Assembly: GCF_014196845.1 (NCBI RefSeq)
Contig: NZ_JACIEM010000003.1
Coordinates: forward strand, 558,001-622,000
Direction of reading: 5' to 3'
DNA: 64,000 bases
DNA from: Aurantimonas endophytica
Lineage (GTDB): Bacteria; Pseudomonadota; Alphaproteobacteria; Rhizobiales; Rhizobiaceae
The position numbers were made by a program, and so were the translations under genes. Shown here one piece after another: positions 11,060-19,786 of this stretch (within the stretch, counting starts at the first letter, position 1; each line of letters starts with the position of its first letter). The notes under the pieces are model-generated. The model searched no databases. It was not told where the DNA came from and saw only the letters and a list, made by a program, of their open reading frames with translations.

Positions 11060-11743
11060 CTAGCGCCGCAGCAGATCCGGCCGGCGCTCGGCGGTGATCC
11101 GCTCCGCCTCGGCCCGGCGCCAGCGTTCCACCGCGCCATGGTCGCCGGAGGTCAGCACCGCCGGGATCGGGTGCCCCTCCCATTCGGCGGGACGGGTATA
11201 ATGCGGATGTTCCAGGAGGCCCGCCTCGAAGCTCTCGGCCTCGCCGGACAGCGCGTTGCCCATCACGCCGGGCAGGAGCCGCACCACCGCGTCGAGCAGC
11301 ACCAGGGCCGCGATCTCGCCGCCCGAGAGGATGTAGTCGCCGATCGACACTTCCTCGAGCCCGCGCCCGGCGATGACCCGCTCGTCCACCCCCTCGAAGC
11401 GGCCGCAGACGATCACCGCACCGTCGCCGGCGGCGAGATCGCGTACCCTGCGCTGGTCGAGCGGCCGGCCGCGCGGGCTCATCAGGAGGCGCGGCCGATC
11501 GTCGCCTTCGGGCGCCGCATGGTCGATCGCCGCGGCCAGGACGTCGGCGCGCATCACCATGCCGGCGCCGCCGCCCGACGGCGTGTCGTCGACCATGCGA
11601 TGGCGGCCGACGCCGAACTCGCGGATCTGCACGGTCTCCAGCGCAAAATCGCCCCGTTCCAGCGCGCGGCCGGCCAGCGACACGCCGAGCGGGCCCGGGA
11701 ACATCTCCGGGTAGAGCGTCAGGACGGTCGCGCGAAAGCCCAT
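11060..11743 (-). CDS. trmD: tRNA (guanine-N1-)-methyltransferase
   Basis: TrmD methylates G37 of tRNAs with SAM, preventing frameshifts. The 227-residue product carries the SPOUT knot signatures [11 protein letters not shown] and [11 protein letters not shown], plus the N-terminal [11 protein letters not shown] and [12 protein letters not shown]. The frame is open further upstream, but [15 protein letters not shown] is the family start. It follows the monooxygenase-like gene by 5 nt and probably shares its transcript with rimM. Confidence 0.97.
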   Translation of the reverse strand: MGFRATVLTLYPEMFPGPLGVSLAGRALERGDFALETVQIREFGVGRHRMVDDTPSGGGAGMVMRADVLAAAIDHAAPEGDDRPRLLMSPRGRPLDQRRVRDLAAGDGAVIVCGRFEGVDERVIAGRGLEEVSIGDYILSGGEIAALVLLDAVVRLLPGVMGNALSGEAESFEAGLLEHPHYTRPAEWEGHPIPAVLTSGDHGAVERWRRAEAERITAERRPDLLRR

Positions 11744-11748
11744 CGACG

Positions 11749-12051
11749 TCAGGCCAGCGGCTCGCTGCTGGCGACCTCGATGATCTTCAGGTCGCGGGCG
11801 AGCACCGTCACGCGCTTCAGCGCGGCGTGCCAGGCGGCGATGTGCTCGGCCTTGCCGTGGCGCGCGAGATCCTCGCGGCTTTCCCACTCCTCGTAGATCC
11901 GCACCAGGCCCGGCTCCAGCAGGTCCTCGGCGAAGGAATAGACGAGGCACCCCTGTTCGGCACGCGTCGCCGAGACGACGGCGACCGCGTCGGCGCGCAC
12001 GGCTGCGAGGTCCTGCTGCGACAGGCGAAGGGTTCCGGCGACGATGATCAT
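11749..12051 (-). CDS. Putative quinol monooxygenase (antibiotic biosynthesis monooxygenase fold)
   Basis: A 100-residue ferredoxin-like protein of the ABM family: [47 protein letters not shown]. YgiN-like members oxidise quinols without a bound cofactor; others act on heme or polyketides. The ATG at 12051 has GGGAG at 6 nt; an upstream in-frame ATG at 12144 lacks family similarity. It lies between rimM and trmD, an uncommon place for this family, and is probably co-transcribed with both. Confidence 0.85.
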   Translation of the reverse strand: MIIVAGTLRLSQQDLAAVRADAVAVVSATRAEQGCLVYSFAEDLLEPGLVRIYEEWESREDLARHGKAEHIAAWHAALKRVTVLARDLKIIEVASSEPLA

Positions 12052-12140
12052 GATGGCTCCCGATGATTGCGCGGGCTGGCCCGCTTCCGTCACGGGATAG
12101 GTCGGCGCGGCTGCGAAGGCAAACCCGCCGGGGATTCGGC

Positions 12141-12722
12141 TCATCTGCCGCCGGAGGGCTCGGCTTCTTCCGGACCCGGCGCGTCGTCGTCTTCGGTCTC
12201 CACCAGCCCGGCAGCGACCGGATCGACGATCATCACGCCGGCATCGACGTCGAGCTCCGGCACCGCCGCGGCGGAAAACGGAATCATCACCGTCGGACCA
12301 CCCGGCGGCTGGATCTCGACAATGTCGCCGGCGCCGAAATCATGAAAGGCGACGACCTTGCCGACCGGCTCGCCGGCGATCGTTTGCACCGCCAGCCCGA
12401 CCAGGTCGCCGAGATAGAACTCGTCGTCGTCCTCGGGCTCGGGCAGCACCGAGCGGTCGACGAAGAGTTCGCGCCCGTTGATCCGCTCGGCGTGGTTGCG
12501 ATCCTGGACTTCCGCGAAGCGCACCACCACGACGTTCTTCTGCGGCCGCGCCGACTTGACGGTGTAGCGGTTGCCGGAAGCGTCGAAGAGCGGCCCGTAG
12601 GCACCAAGCGCCGTCGGGTCCTCGGTGAGGGACCGGACGCGGCACTCGCCCTTGATGCCGTGTGCCCCGCCGACGACGGCAAGCAGCACGGGATTGACGG
12701 GGGCGGAGGGTTGGTTCGGCAT
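12141..12722 (-). CDS. rimM: Ribosome maturation factor RimM
   Basis: RimM binds S19 and helps mature the 30S head. Signatures are [21 protein letters not shown] in the N-terminal barrel and [14 protein letters not shown] with [16 protein letters not shown] in the PRC-barrel. I chose [17 protein letters not shown] at 12722, giving 193 residues; an upstream in-frame ATG at 12887 would add an unrelated basic leader. The C-terminus has an acidic, Pro/Glu-rich tail. It is downstream of the GGDEF gene on the same strand and upstream of the ABM gene and trmD. Confidence 0.95.
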   Translation of the reverse strand: MPNQPSAPVNPVLLAVVGGAHGIKGECRVRSLTEDPTALGAYGPLFDASGNRYTVKSARPQKNVVVVRFAEVQDRNHAERINGRELFVDRSVLPEPEDDDEFYLGDLVGLAVQTIAGEPVGKVVAFHDFGAGDIVEIQPPGGPTVMIPFSAAAVPELDVDAGVMIVDPVAAGLVETEDDDAPGPEEAEPSGGR

Positions 12723-12798
12723 TGGGCGCGGCAATCCTGGTGGCAGGCGCCGATCCATGCCGGGATCGCGCAGTTTCGGCAAGTCCGACACCGCCGGC

Positions 12799-14301
12799 TT
12801 ACCCCGACGCGGCAGTGTGAAGTTCCCCCGACCCGTCCTGACGCCGGTTGCGGTCGGCGTTGGCATAATGCTCCCGCTTGGCCGCATACATCTGCTGGTC
12901 GGCGCGGCGGACCGCGTCCTCGAGCCGCTCGCCGGCTTCGGCCGTCGCCATGCCGAGCGAGAAGGACAGCGGCGTGCCGGGGTAGAACTGGTTGTTCACT
13001 TCCACCAGCTCATGGACCGATTCGATCATCCGGGCGCCCTCTTCGGCGCCGCTGGCGGGCATCATCACCACGAACTCGTCGCCGCCGATGCGGGCGGCGT
13101 GGTTCGGCTTCGCCACCGCCTCGTTCAGCACTTCGCCGGCCCGCCGCAGCAGCGCATCGCCCGCCGCATGGCCCAGCGTGTCGTTGACCTCCTTCAGGCC
13201 GTTGAGGTCGGCGACGACCAGCGTGATCGGCTCCGGCCCCTTGCGCTCGAGGCGGTTGAGCTCATCGACGAAAAACGAGCGGTTGTAGAGCCGCGTCAGG
13301 ATGTCGTGCTTGCCGAGATACTCCAGATAGGCCTCGGCCTTCTTGCGGGCGGTGATGTCGGCGAGCGCCACCTGCACCAGCGACCAATCGGATTCGTGGC
13401 CCGGGAACACCGAGAACTGCATGTGGACGTGCAGTTCCTCGTTCTCCAGCGAGTAGTTCACCACCTCGCGCTGCTGGAACAGCTTGCCCTGCCACAGATC
13501 CACCAGCTGCTCGCGGAAATGCTGCTCCATCGCGTCGCGGAACACGTCGGCGAGCCGCGCGAGCAGCGTCGCCTTGTCGGGGGCCTTGAACAACTCCAGC
13601 GTGTGCCGGTTGACGTCGATGACCCGGATCTCGCTCATGCAGCGCGTCACGAAATCGGGATGCACGTCGAGAAAGGTGCGGAAGTCGACGACGCCGCGCT
13701 CGCGCACCTCGTCGATCAGCCGCTTGACCACGCTGAAATCCTCGACCCAGAGGGAGATCGGCGAATGCTCGAACAGGCCGCGGGCAAAGGCCGCGCTTTC
13801 GGCGACCCGGCGGCGGCCGGACTCGCGCTCGGTGACGTCCTCGGTGGCGATCAGCACGCGGCCCCAGTCGGCCTCGTGGCCGGGCAGGATACGGGCTTTC
13901 AGCTGCACGTCGAGGCGGCGGCCGGAGAGCGTGTAGTTGACGGCGAGGCTGGTGAAATTGTCCTGGCCGTCCCAGAGTTGCGCAAGTTCGTCGACATGGG
14001 TCGACAGCATGTCGCCGGAGAACACCTGGTCGAGATTGTCTGACAATTCGGCGAAGCTCGAAGCCTCGAAGAGCTCGAGCGTTCGCTGGTTGACGGCGAT
14101 CAGGCCGATCCGGCGGGTGGCTTCCCGCACCCGCTCGGGATCGGCGGCAAGATGCGCCCGCAGGTCGCCGACGCCGCTGGCGCGCCAGCCATCGAGCAGC
14201 GCCTTGACGCCGCTGAAATCCTCGAGCCAAAGCGGGACGGGAGCCAGCTCAAAGGCATCGGTTCCGGGAAGATGACCCGAATGGGTCTCGGCAGGCGACA
14301 T
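12799..14301 (-). CDS. Diguanylate cyclase with two PAS-like repeats (PAS-PAS-GGDEF)
   Basis: A 500-residue soluble protein. Two related sensor modules are visible: residues about 15-160 (PVPLWLEDFSGVKALLDG, VNQRTLELFEA) and 178-325 (PISLWVEDFSVVKRLIDEV, VNRHTLELFKA), each ending in a PAC-like ITARK/VTERE segment. A GGDEF domain follows (DILTRLYNRSFF, then intact RIGGDEFVVMMP), so it should make cyclic di-GMP from GTP. The RXXD inhibitory site expected just before GGDEF is KPNH instead, so product inhibition is probably absent. No membrane segment. It sits between rpsP and rimM. Confidence 0.9.
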   Translation of the reverse strand: MSPAETHSGHLPGTDAFELAPVPLWLEDFSGVKALLDGWRASGVGDLRAHLAADPERVREATRRIGLIAVNQRTLELFEASSFAELSDNLDQVFSGDMLSTHVDELAQLWDGQDNFTSLAVNYTLSGRRLDVQLKARILPGHEADWGRVLIATEDVTERESGRRRVAESAAFARGLFEHSPISLWVEDFSVVKRLIDEVRERGVVDFRTFLDVHPDFVTRCMSEIRVIDVNRHTLELFKAPDKATLLARLADVFRDAMEQHFREQLVDLWQGKLFQQREVVNYSLENEELHVHMQFSVFPGHESDWSLVQVALADITARKKAEAYLEYLGKHDILTRLYNRSFFVDELNRLERKGPEPITLVVADLNGLKEVNDTLGHAAGDALLRRAGEVLNEAVAKPNHAARIGGDEFVVMMPASGAEEGARMIESVHELVEVNNQFYPGTPLSFSLGMATAEAGERLEDAVRRADQQMYAAKREHYANADRNRRQDGSGELHTAASG

Positions 14302-14344
14302 GTTCGCACCTTCGCGCCACGGGCCGCGGGGCCCACTTACGGGA

Positions 14345-14364
14345 ACGGCGCCCTTGGGCGCCGT
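14345..14364 (-). terminator. Hairpin after rpsP
   Basis: ACGGCGCCC and GGGCGCCGT form a perfect 9-bp stem with a TT loop, 42 nt beyond the rpsP stop. No T-tract follows on the minus strand, so it may attenuate or protect the rpsP mRNA end rather than terminate fully before the GGDEF gene. Confidence 0.5.
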
Positions 14365-14406
14365 CCACTCACATTCGTCAACTTGCAGCCGAAACTGGTC
14401 CGACGC

Positions 14407-14838
14407 TTACTCTGCGGAAGCGGTCTCTTCCTCGGCAGCGGGCGCCTCTTCCTCGGCCGGCGCATTCTTGGCGGCTTCGGCCTCGGCGGCGGCGGTCGCG
14501 GCGTCTTCCTCGCGCTGCTTGCGCTCGGCCTCGCGCTCCTGCGCCTTCTTGCCCGGCAGGCCCTTGGTCAGGTTCTTGCGCTCGGGGCGGTTGGCGATGC
14601 CCGCCTGGTCGAGGAAGCGCAGCACCCGGTCGGTCGGCTGGGCGCCTTCGCCGAGCCAATGCTTGATGCGGTCTTCCTTGAGCGTGACGCGCTGCGCGTC
14701 CTTCGGCAGCAGCGGGTTCCACGAACCCAGCTGCTCGACGAAGCGGCCATCGCGCGGGCTGCGCGCGTCGGCGACGACGATGTGGTAATAGGGGCGCTTC
14801 TTCGAGCCGGCCCGGGCCAGACGCATTTTCAGTGGCAT
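14407..14838 (-). CDS. rpsP: 30S ribosomal protein S16
   Basis: The first 85 residues are S16: [63 protein letters not shown] 55-residue tail rich in Ala, Glu and Lys follows, common in Hyphomicrobiales. It starts one base after the chorismate mutase stop region (14840), so it is translationally adjacent in the order ffh, chorismate mutase, rpsP. Confidence 0.98.
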   Translation of the reverse strand: MPLKMRLARAGSKKRPYYHIVVADARSPRDGRFVEQLGSWNPLLPKDAQRVTLKEDRIKHWLGEGAQPTDRVLRFLDQAGIANRPERKNLTKGLPGKKAQEREAERKQREEDAATAAAEAEAAKNAPAEEEAPAAEEETASAE

Positions 14839-14839
14839 T

Positions 14840-15184
14840 TCATTCTCCTGTCGATGATGGCATGCCGCGCGCGGCGGCGATGGCTTCGTGGTGGCGGATG
14901 ACTTCCTTCACGATGAAGTTCAGGAATTTCTCCGCGAATTCCGGATCGAGTTCGGCCTCCAGGGCGAGCCGGCGGAGCCGCTCGATCTGCTCTCGCTCCC
15001 GGGCCGGATCGGCCGGGGGCAAATCGTTCTCGGCCTTCAGCGCGCCCACCACCTTCGTGCAGCGGAAGCGCTCGGCCAGGATGTGGATCAGCGCGGCGTC
15101 GATATTGTCGATCGAGCGGCGCAGCGTGGCGAGCCGGGACTTCGGGTCGGCTTCGTCCCAGCCGGATGTCGGCAGGACGGTCAT
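14840..15184 (-). CDS. Chorismate mutase (AroQ class)
   Basis: A 114-residue, mostly helical protein matching the AroQ fold that converts chorismate to prephenate for Phe/Tyr synthesis. The first long helix is [23 protein letters not shown], followed by [20 protein letters not shown] with the usual Lys and Arg ligands, then a C-terminal helix with [12 protein letters not shown]. The start overlaps the ffh stop by the ATGA arrangement, indicating translational coupling. Placement between ffh and rpsP is characteristic of rhizobia and relatives. Confidence 0.95.
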   Translation of the reverse strand: MTVLPTSGWDEADPKSRLATLRRSIDNIDAALIHILAERFRCTKVVGALKAENDLPPADPAREREQIERLRRLALEAELDPEFAEKFLNFIVKEVIRHHEAIAAARGMPSSTGE

Positions 15185-16746
15185 TTCTTCTTCCCCGGCA
15201 GGCCGGGCAGCCGCGGCGCGCCGCCGGGCAGTCCCGGCAGGCCGCCCATGCCGCCGAAGCCGGGCGGCATGCCGCGTGGCAGGCCCGGCATGCCGCCGCC
15301 GCCCTGCGCCGCACGCGCCATGGCCTCGAGTTCCTTGGGGTCCATCTTCGAGAGGTCCGGCATGCCGCCCCCCATGCCGCCAGGCAAGCCGCCGAGGCCC
15401 ATCTTGCCGGCGAGGCCGCCCATCATCTTCTGCATCATGCCGCCCTTGCCCTTGCCCATGGACTTCATGACGTCGGCCATCTGGCGGTGCATCTTCAGAA
15501 GCTTGTTGATCTCGGCCGAAGAAGTGCCGGACCCGGCGGCGATGCGCTTCTTGCGCGAGTGCTTGAGGATGTCGGGATTGGCCCGCTCCTTCGGCGTCAT
15601 CGAGCCGATCACCGCGAGCTGGCGCTTCAGCATCTTGTCGTCGAGCCCGGCCGCCGACATCTGGTCCTTCATCTTCCCCATGCCGGGCATCATGCCCATC
15701 ATGCCGCCCATGCCGCCCATCTTCTGCATCTGGCGGATCTGGTCGGCGAGATCGTTGAGGTCGAACTTGCCGGACTGCATCCGCTTGGCCATCGCCGCGG
15801 CCTGTTCGGCGTCGATGTTCTCGGCGGCCTTCTCGACCAGCGAGACGATGTCGCCCATGCCGAGGATGCGGTCGGCGATGCGGGCCGGATGGAAATCCTC
15901 CAGCGCGTCCATCTTCTCGCCGGTACCGATCAGCTTGATCGGCTTGCCGGTGACGGCGCGCATGGACAGCGCCGCGCCGCCGCGCCCGTCGCCGTCGACG
16001 CGGGTCAAGACGATGCCGGTGATGCCGACGCGCTCGTCGAAGGAGCGGGCAAGGTTCACCGCGTCCTGGCCGGTCAGGCTGTCGGCGACGAGCAGGATCT
16101 CGTGCGGCCTGGCGCGCGCCTTGATCTCGGCCATCTCGGCCATCAGCGGCTCGTCGATATGCGTGCGGCCGGCAGTGTCGAGGATGACGACGTCGTAGCC
16201 GCCGAGGCGGGCGGCCTGTTCGGCGCGCACGGCGATCTCGACCGGGTCCTGCCCGGCGATGATCGGCAGCGTCGCGACGCCGGTCTGCTCGCCGAGCACC
16301 TTCAGCTGCTCCTGGGCGGCCGGCCGGCGCGTGTCCAGCGAGGCCATCAGCACCTTCTTGCGCTGCTTCTCGGTGAGCCGCTTGGCGATCTTGCCGGAGG
16401 TGGTGGTCTTGCCCGAGCCCTGCAGGCCGACCATCATCACGACGACCGGCGACGGCGCGTTCAGATCGATCGGGACCTGTGTCTCGCCGAGCGTCGCGAT
16501 CAGCTCGTCATGGACGATCTTGACGACCATCTGGCCGGGCTTGATCGACTTCAGGATCTCGGCGCCGACGGCCTTGGCGCGCACCCGGTCGGTGAAATCC
16601 CGGACGACTTCCAGCGCGACATCGGCCTCGAGCAGCGCCCGACGGACCTCGCGCAGCGCGGCGGCGACATCCTTGTCGGACAGCGCACCGCGGCCGGTGA
16701 GGCCGTTCAGGATGGACCCGAGGCGGTCCTGGAGTGAATCGAACAT
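15181..16746 (-). CDS. ffh: Signal recognition particle protein Ffh
   Basis: Ffh binds signal sequences at the ribosome and delivers them to FtsY, also in this window. The NG domain has G1 GLQGSGKTTT (about residues 107-116), DTRRPAAQEQL, DTAGRTHIDE and TRVDGDGRGG. The M domain begins near residue 300 and is rich in Met and Gly, with MMGMMPGMGKMK and the RNA-binding GSMTPKERANPDIL, SRKKRIAAGSG. The last 70 residues are an unusually long Gly/Met/Pro-rich tail ending in GKKK. 521 residues. Start MFDSLQDRLG at 16746 is preceded by GGAAGGAAG. Confidence 0.97.
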   Translation of the reverse strand: MFDSLQDRLGSILNGLTGRGALSDKDVAAALREVRRALLEADVALEVVRDFTDRVRAKAVGAEILKSIKPGQMVVKIVHDELIATLGETQVPIDLNAPSPVVVMMVGLQGSGKTTTSGKIAKRLTEKQRKKVLMASLDTRRPAAQEQLKVLGEQTGVATLPIIAGQDPVEIAVRAEQAARLGGYDVVILDTAGRTHIDEPLMAEMAEIKARARPHEILLVADSLTGQDAVNLARSFDERVGITGIVLTRVDGDGRGGAALSMRAVTGKPIKLIGTGEKMDALEDFHPARIADRILGMGDIVSLVEKAAENIDAEQAAAMAKRMQSGKFDLNDLADQIRQMQKMGGMGGMMGMMPGMGKMKDQMSAAGLDDKMLKRQLAVIGSMTPKERANPDILKHSRKKRIAAGSGTSSAEINKLLKMHRQMADVMKSMGKGKGGMMQKMMGGLAGKMGLGGLPGGMGGGMPDLSKMDPKELEAMARAAQGGGGMPGLPRGMPPGFGGMGGLPGLPGGAPRLPGLPGKKK

Positions 16747-17216
16747 CAAGACTTCCTTCCGTCCTTCCGGTATCTCGCCGGAAGGTGGTGCGGCTCGCCC
16801 TCCCCGACACGGACCATGCACAAAGCAAGGCGTCATCCGCGGGCGAAAATCGCTGGCGGATGGTGACCTCCGGGCGGCTCTCGAAAAGAGGGGCCCGGTC
16901 GGCGTGTCGCGGACGGCTAGTCGCGGATATGCGTCGGCAGAAACACCAAAGGACGGGGATTGTCAAATTCTGCCCGCCTGGCGCACGCAACTTGCCACCG
17001 CAATGGAACCGTCACGCTTCTCCCCTACTTCGGCGCTGGTGGGACAGCAGCCCTTTGCCGACATTCCGGCCAATCGCAAGAGCGTCCGTTTTGCACCGCG
17101 CCCGGCTGCCCTGCCGCACGGTCATATTGGGAGCATCGCATGGCGACGGTTCAGCAGGGTCTACCAGTGATCCCTCATCCACGGGCGCTTTGCCCGTCAC
17201 GTCCGAGGAACTGAAC
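16747..17216. other. 470-bp divergent intergenic region between ffh and the EEP-type gene
   Basis: No gene supported. Directly upstream of the ffh ribosome binding site is a perfect 8-bp hairpin (CCTTCCGG, loop of 7, CCGGAAGG; 16763-16785). The remainder should hold the ffh and EEP-gene promoters. I looked for a 4.5S RNA gene (ffs), given the ffh neighbour, and could not find its conserved GGAA-loop helix. Confidence 0.5.
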
Positions 17217-18305
17217 GTGACCACACATATCGTTCTGGCCGTCCTCACGGTCCTCTTCCTCGCCGCGACCGGCATCTCCTTCCTCCGCATCGCGCACGGC
17301 TTCGTGCGGTCCTTCTCCTTCCCGCGGCTGCAGATCCTCGTCCTGACCGTGGTCCTCGCCGGCTTCACGATCTGGCTGGTCGACGACCTGCGATGGCTGT
17401 GGGGCCTCCTCGCCGGTCAGGCGATCGTCGTCATCGTCCAGGCCGCCTGCATCCTGCAGTTCACGCCGCTCCGGCCGCGCCAGTCGCAGCTTTTCGACGG
17501 CCCCGACGACGCGCCCAACGTGGTCTCGATCCTCTCCTCCAACGTCAAGATGTCGAACCGCGACTACGACCGGACCGTTGAGGTCACGCGCGACGCAAAT
17601 CCGGACATCGCCCTTTTCATGGAAGTCGACCAGGCATGGTCCGACGCGCTCGCCCCGGTCGGCGAAGAGCGGCCGCACCAGGTCGTGCGTCCCTTGGATA
17701 ACGCCTATGGGATGGCGCTCTATTCGCGCTTCGAGCTGTCGGACGTGCAGGTGCAGGATCTGATCATGGACGAGGTGCCATCGATCATCGCCACGGTGAC
17801 GCTTCGCGACGGCCAGAGCTTCCGCCTCTACTGCGTCCACCCGGAACCGCCGGTCCCGCACATCGATTCCGCCGGCCGCGATGGCGAACTCATGCAGGTC
17901 GCGCATCTCGTCGATAAGGATGCGATGCCGGCCGTGGTCTGCGGCGACCTCAATGACGTTGCCTGGTCGCACACGACACGCCTTTTCCAGCGTATCTCAC
18001 GGCTGCTCGATCCGCGCATCGGCCGCGGCTTCTACAGCTCCTTCGACGCGCGCTTCTGGTTCCTGCGCTGGCCGCTTGACCATCTCTTCCACGACGCCCG
18101 TTTCCGTCTCGTGTCGATGCGGCGGCTGCCTTACACCGGCTCGGATCACTTCCCGATGTATTTCAGCCTGGCGCTGACGCAGTCGACCGGCGACTCGGCG
18201 CCGCCGCCGGAGAAGGACGAGACCGATCTCGAGGAGAGCCGGGAGATTCGCCAGGAAGCGAGGGAGCTGGACCGCGACGCGATCGGCGTCGACTGGGAGA
18301 AGTGA
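17217..18305 (+). CDS. Membrane-anchored endonuclease/exonuclease/phosphatase family protein
   Basis: Two or three N-terminal membrane segments (residues about 3-22, 37-52 and 58-76) precede an endonuclease/exonuclease/phosphatase domain. Catalytic signatures are SSNVKMSNRDYD, PDIALFMEVD, GDLNDVAWSHT and the terminal GSDHFPM. The active domain should face the periplasm. The C-terminal 35 residues are charged and probably disordered. I chose the GTG at 17217 because GAGGAA lies 6 nt upstream and the first hydrophobic helix follows. Substrate is unknown; relatives include nucleases, phosphatases and lipid phosphodiesterases. Confidence 0.85.
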   Translation: MTTHIVLAVLTVLFLAATGISFLRIAHGFVRSFSFPRLQILVLTVVLAGFTIWLVDDLRWLWGLLAGQAIVVIVQAACILQFTPLRPRQSQLFDGPDDAPNVVSILSSNVKMSNRDYDRTVEVTRDANPDIALFMEVDQAWSDALAPVGEERPHQVVRPLDNAYGMALYSRFELSDVQVQDLIMDEVPSIIATVTLRDGQSFRLYCVHPEPPVPHIDSAGRDGELMQVAHLVDKDAMPAVVCGDLNDVAWSHTTRLFQRISRLLDPRIGRGFYSSFDARFWFLRWPLDHLFHDARFRLVSMRRLPYTGSDHFPMYFSLALTQSTGDSAPPPEKDETDLEESREIRQEARELDRDAIGVDWEK

Positions 18306-18308
18306 TCG

Positions 18309-18347
18309 CCGCCAGCGATCGTTGCAGAATGCAAAGGTCGCTGGCGG
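18309..18347 (+). other. Long imperfect stem-loop after the EEP-type gene
   Basis: CCGCCAGCGA (18309-18318) pairs perfectly with TCGCTGGCGG (18338-18347). An inner TTGCA/TGCAA stem (18322-18326, 18330-18334) closes a GAA loop, with one mismatch, a G-U and a C-G pair between the two. No T-tract follows, so it may stabilise the mRNA end or be part of a small RNA. Confidence 0.55.
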
Positions 18348-18506
18348 AACGATAGACCGGCTACGGCATTCAGCTGCCGAAGGAACGCCGCGGCAACAGG
18401 CGCGTCCGGTCTGCGTCAACAGCGCACTGCCGTAACCCGCTCGGGGTTCGGCACGGCCTTGTGACCGTATCGGTCTCGTCGGTCCGCTTCTCGCAAGGAC
18501 AATCTC

Positions 18507-18803
18507 ATGACCGATCCCCACGACACGCGCCCCGAGCGCGATCGCACCGTCATCGTCAACAACGACCGCGGCAGCGGTGGCGGTGGCGGCTCCGGCTGGC
18601 TGATCGCCGGCCTGCTCATCGTCGTCATCGTCGTCGGCGGCTACTTCCTCTTCGGCGATCGCCTGACCGGCGGGTCGGGCGGCGGCGACACCAACGTCAC
18701 CATCGACACGCCTGACGTCAACGTGCCGGACGTCGACATGCCAGACGTCGACGTCGCTCCCGAAGGCGGCAATGCAGCGCCCGCCCCCGCACCGGCCAAC
18801 TGA
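18507..18803 (+). CDS. Small single-pass membrane protein with Asp/Val/Pro repeats
   Basis: A 98-residue protein: a charged N-terminus with a Gly run (residues 24-30), one membrane segment (about 31-50, [19 protein letters not shown]), and a C-terminal part with repeated PDVDV/PDVDM units and a Pro/Ala end. The N-terminus is likely cytoplasmic. No family function is known to me; similar short Gly-rich anchored proteins are widespread in rhizobia. A terminator follows directly. Confidence 0.75.
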   Translation: MTDPHDTRPERDRTVIVNNDRGSGGGGGSGWLIAGLLIVVIVVGGYFLFGDRLTGGSGGGDTNVTIDTPDVNVPDVDMPDVDVAPEGGNAAPAPAPAN

Positions 18804-18815
18804 TCGATAATCTCA

Positions 18816-18850
18816 AGGATCGGGACCCTCGCGTCCCGATCCTTTCATTT
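18816..18850 (+). terminator. Intrinsic terminator after the small membrane protein
   Basis: AAGGATCGGGAC and GTCCCGATCCTT form a 12-bp stem with a six-base loop, followed by TTCATTT. It ends 33 nt before the dapF start, so dapF should have a promoter overlapping this area or be reached by read-through. Confidence 0.85.
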
Positions 18851-18877
18851 CCGGGGTCGATCCGCCATATAGCCCTG

Positions 18878-19786
18878 ATGACGGAGAGTGCCGAAACCAC
18901 TGACGGGCGTTTCGTCCCGTTCGCCCGGATGAACGGGCTCGGAAACGAGATCATCGTCGCCGATCTGCGCGGCCGCGATGCGCGCATCGCCGCGGACGCC
19001 GCACGGGCCCTCGCCGCCGTTGACGCGACACGCTTCGACCAGATCATGGCGATCCACGATCCGCTGACCCCCGGCACCGACGCCTATATCCGGATCATCA
19101 ATCGCGACGGCTCGGAGGCGCAGGCCTGCGGCAACGGTACGCGCTGCGTCGTCCAGGCGCTGTCCGCCGAGACCGGCCGGCACGACTTCACCTTCGAGAC
19201 CCGCGCCGGGATCCTTGCCGCCAGCGAGCGCCCCGACGGGCAGATCGCGGTCGACATGGGCATCCCCCATTTCGCCTGGAACGAGATCCCGCTGGCCGAG
19301 GAATTCCGTGACACGCGGGCGATCGAACTGCAGATCGGGCCGATCGACGCCCCGGTCTTGCATTCGCCTTCCGTCGCCTCGATGGGCAATCCGCACGCGA
19401 TCTTCTGGGTCGAGCGCGACGTCTGGGATTACGAGCTCGACCGGTTCGGGCCGGTCCTCGAGAACCACCCGATCTTTCCCGAGCGCGCCAATATCTCCAT
19501 CGCGCGTGTGACGGCACGCGACGCGCTGACGCTGCGCACCTGGGAGCGCGGCGTCGGGCTGACCCGCGCCTGCGGCTCGGCGGCCTGCGCCGCCGCCGTC
19601 TCGGCCGCGCGCACCCGCCGGACCGACCGCACCGTCACCGTCACCCTACCCGGCGGCGACCTCCTGATCGAATGGCGGGACGACGACCACGTGGTGATGA
19701 CCGGCCCGGCCGAATGGGAATGGTCGGGAAGGCTCGACCCGGCGACCGGATCCTTCACGCGCGACAGCGAGCCGGTGCCGGCCTGA
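18878..19786 (+). CDS. dapF: Diaminopimelate epimerase
   Basis: DapF converts LL- to meso-diaminopimelate for lysine and peptidoglycan synthesis, without cofactor, using two cysteines. Both are present: C84 in ACGNGTRC and C232 in RACGSAACA. Other signatures are [13 protein letters not shown] and [11 protein letters not shown]. At 302 residues it is slightly longer than usual (270-290). Its stop overlaps the mtaB start by one base (TGATG), showing translational coupling; dapF-mtaB-ftsY is a conserved Hyphomicrobiales order. Confidence 0.97.
   Translation: MTESAETTDGRFVPFARMNGLGNEIIVADLRGRDARIAADAARALAAVDATRFDQIMAIHDPLTPGTDAYIRIINRDGSEAQACGNGTRCVVQALSAETGRHDFTFETRAGILAASERPDGQIAVDMGIPHFAWNEIPLAEEFRDTRAIELQIGPIDAPVLHSPSVASMGNPHAIFWVERDVWDYELDRFGPVLENHPIFPERANISIARVTARDALTLRTWERGVGLTRACGSAACAAAVSAARTRRTDRTVTVTLPGGDLLIEWRDDDHVVMTGPAEWEWSGRLDPATGSFTRDSEPVPA

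Noticed and set aside
15181-15470. GC-rich repeats at the ffh 3' end as a repeat element
   Set aside because: They encode the Gly/Met/Pro-rich C-terminal tail of Ffh in frame, so they are coding rather than a mobile repeat.
16747-17216. Possible 4.5S RNA gene (ffs) next to ffh
   Set aside because: I could not find the conserved SRP RNA helix-8 sequence with its GGAA loop in this intergenic region.
18382-18410. Possible general-stress (EcfG) promoter GGAAC-N16-CGTC
   Set aside because: The -10 part differs from the CGTT consensus and a single near match in a GC-rich region is expected by chance.
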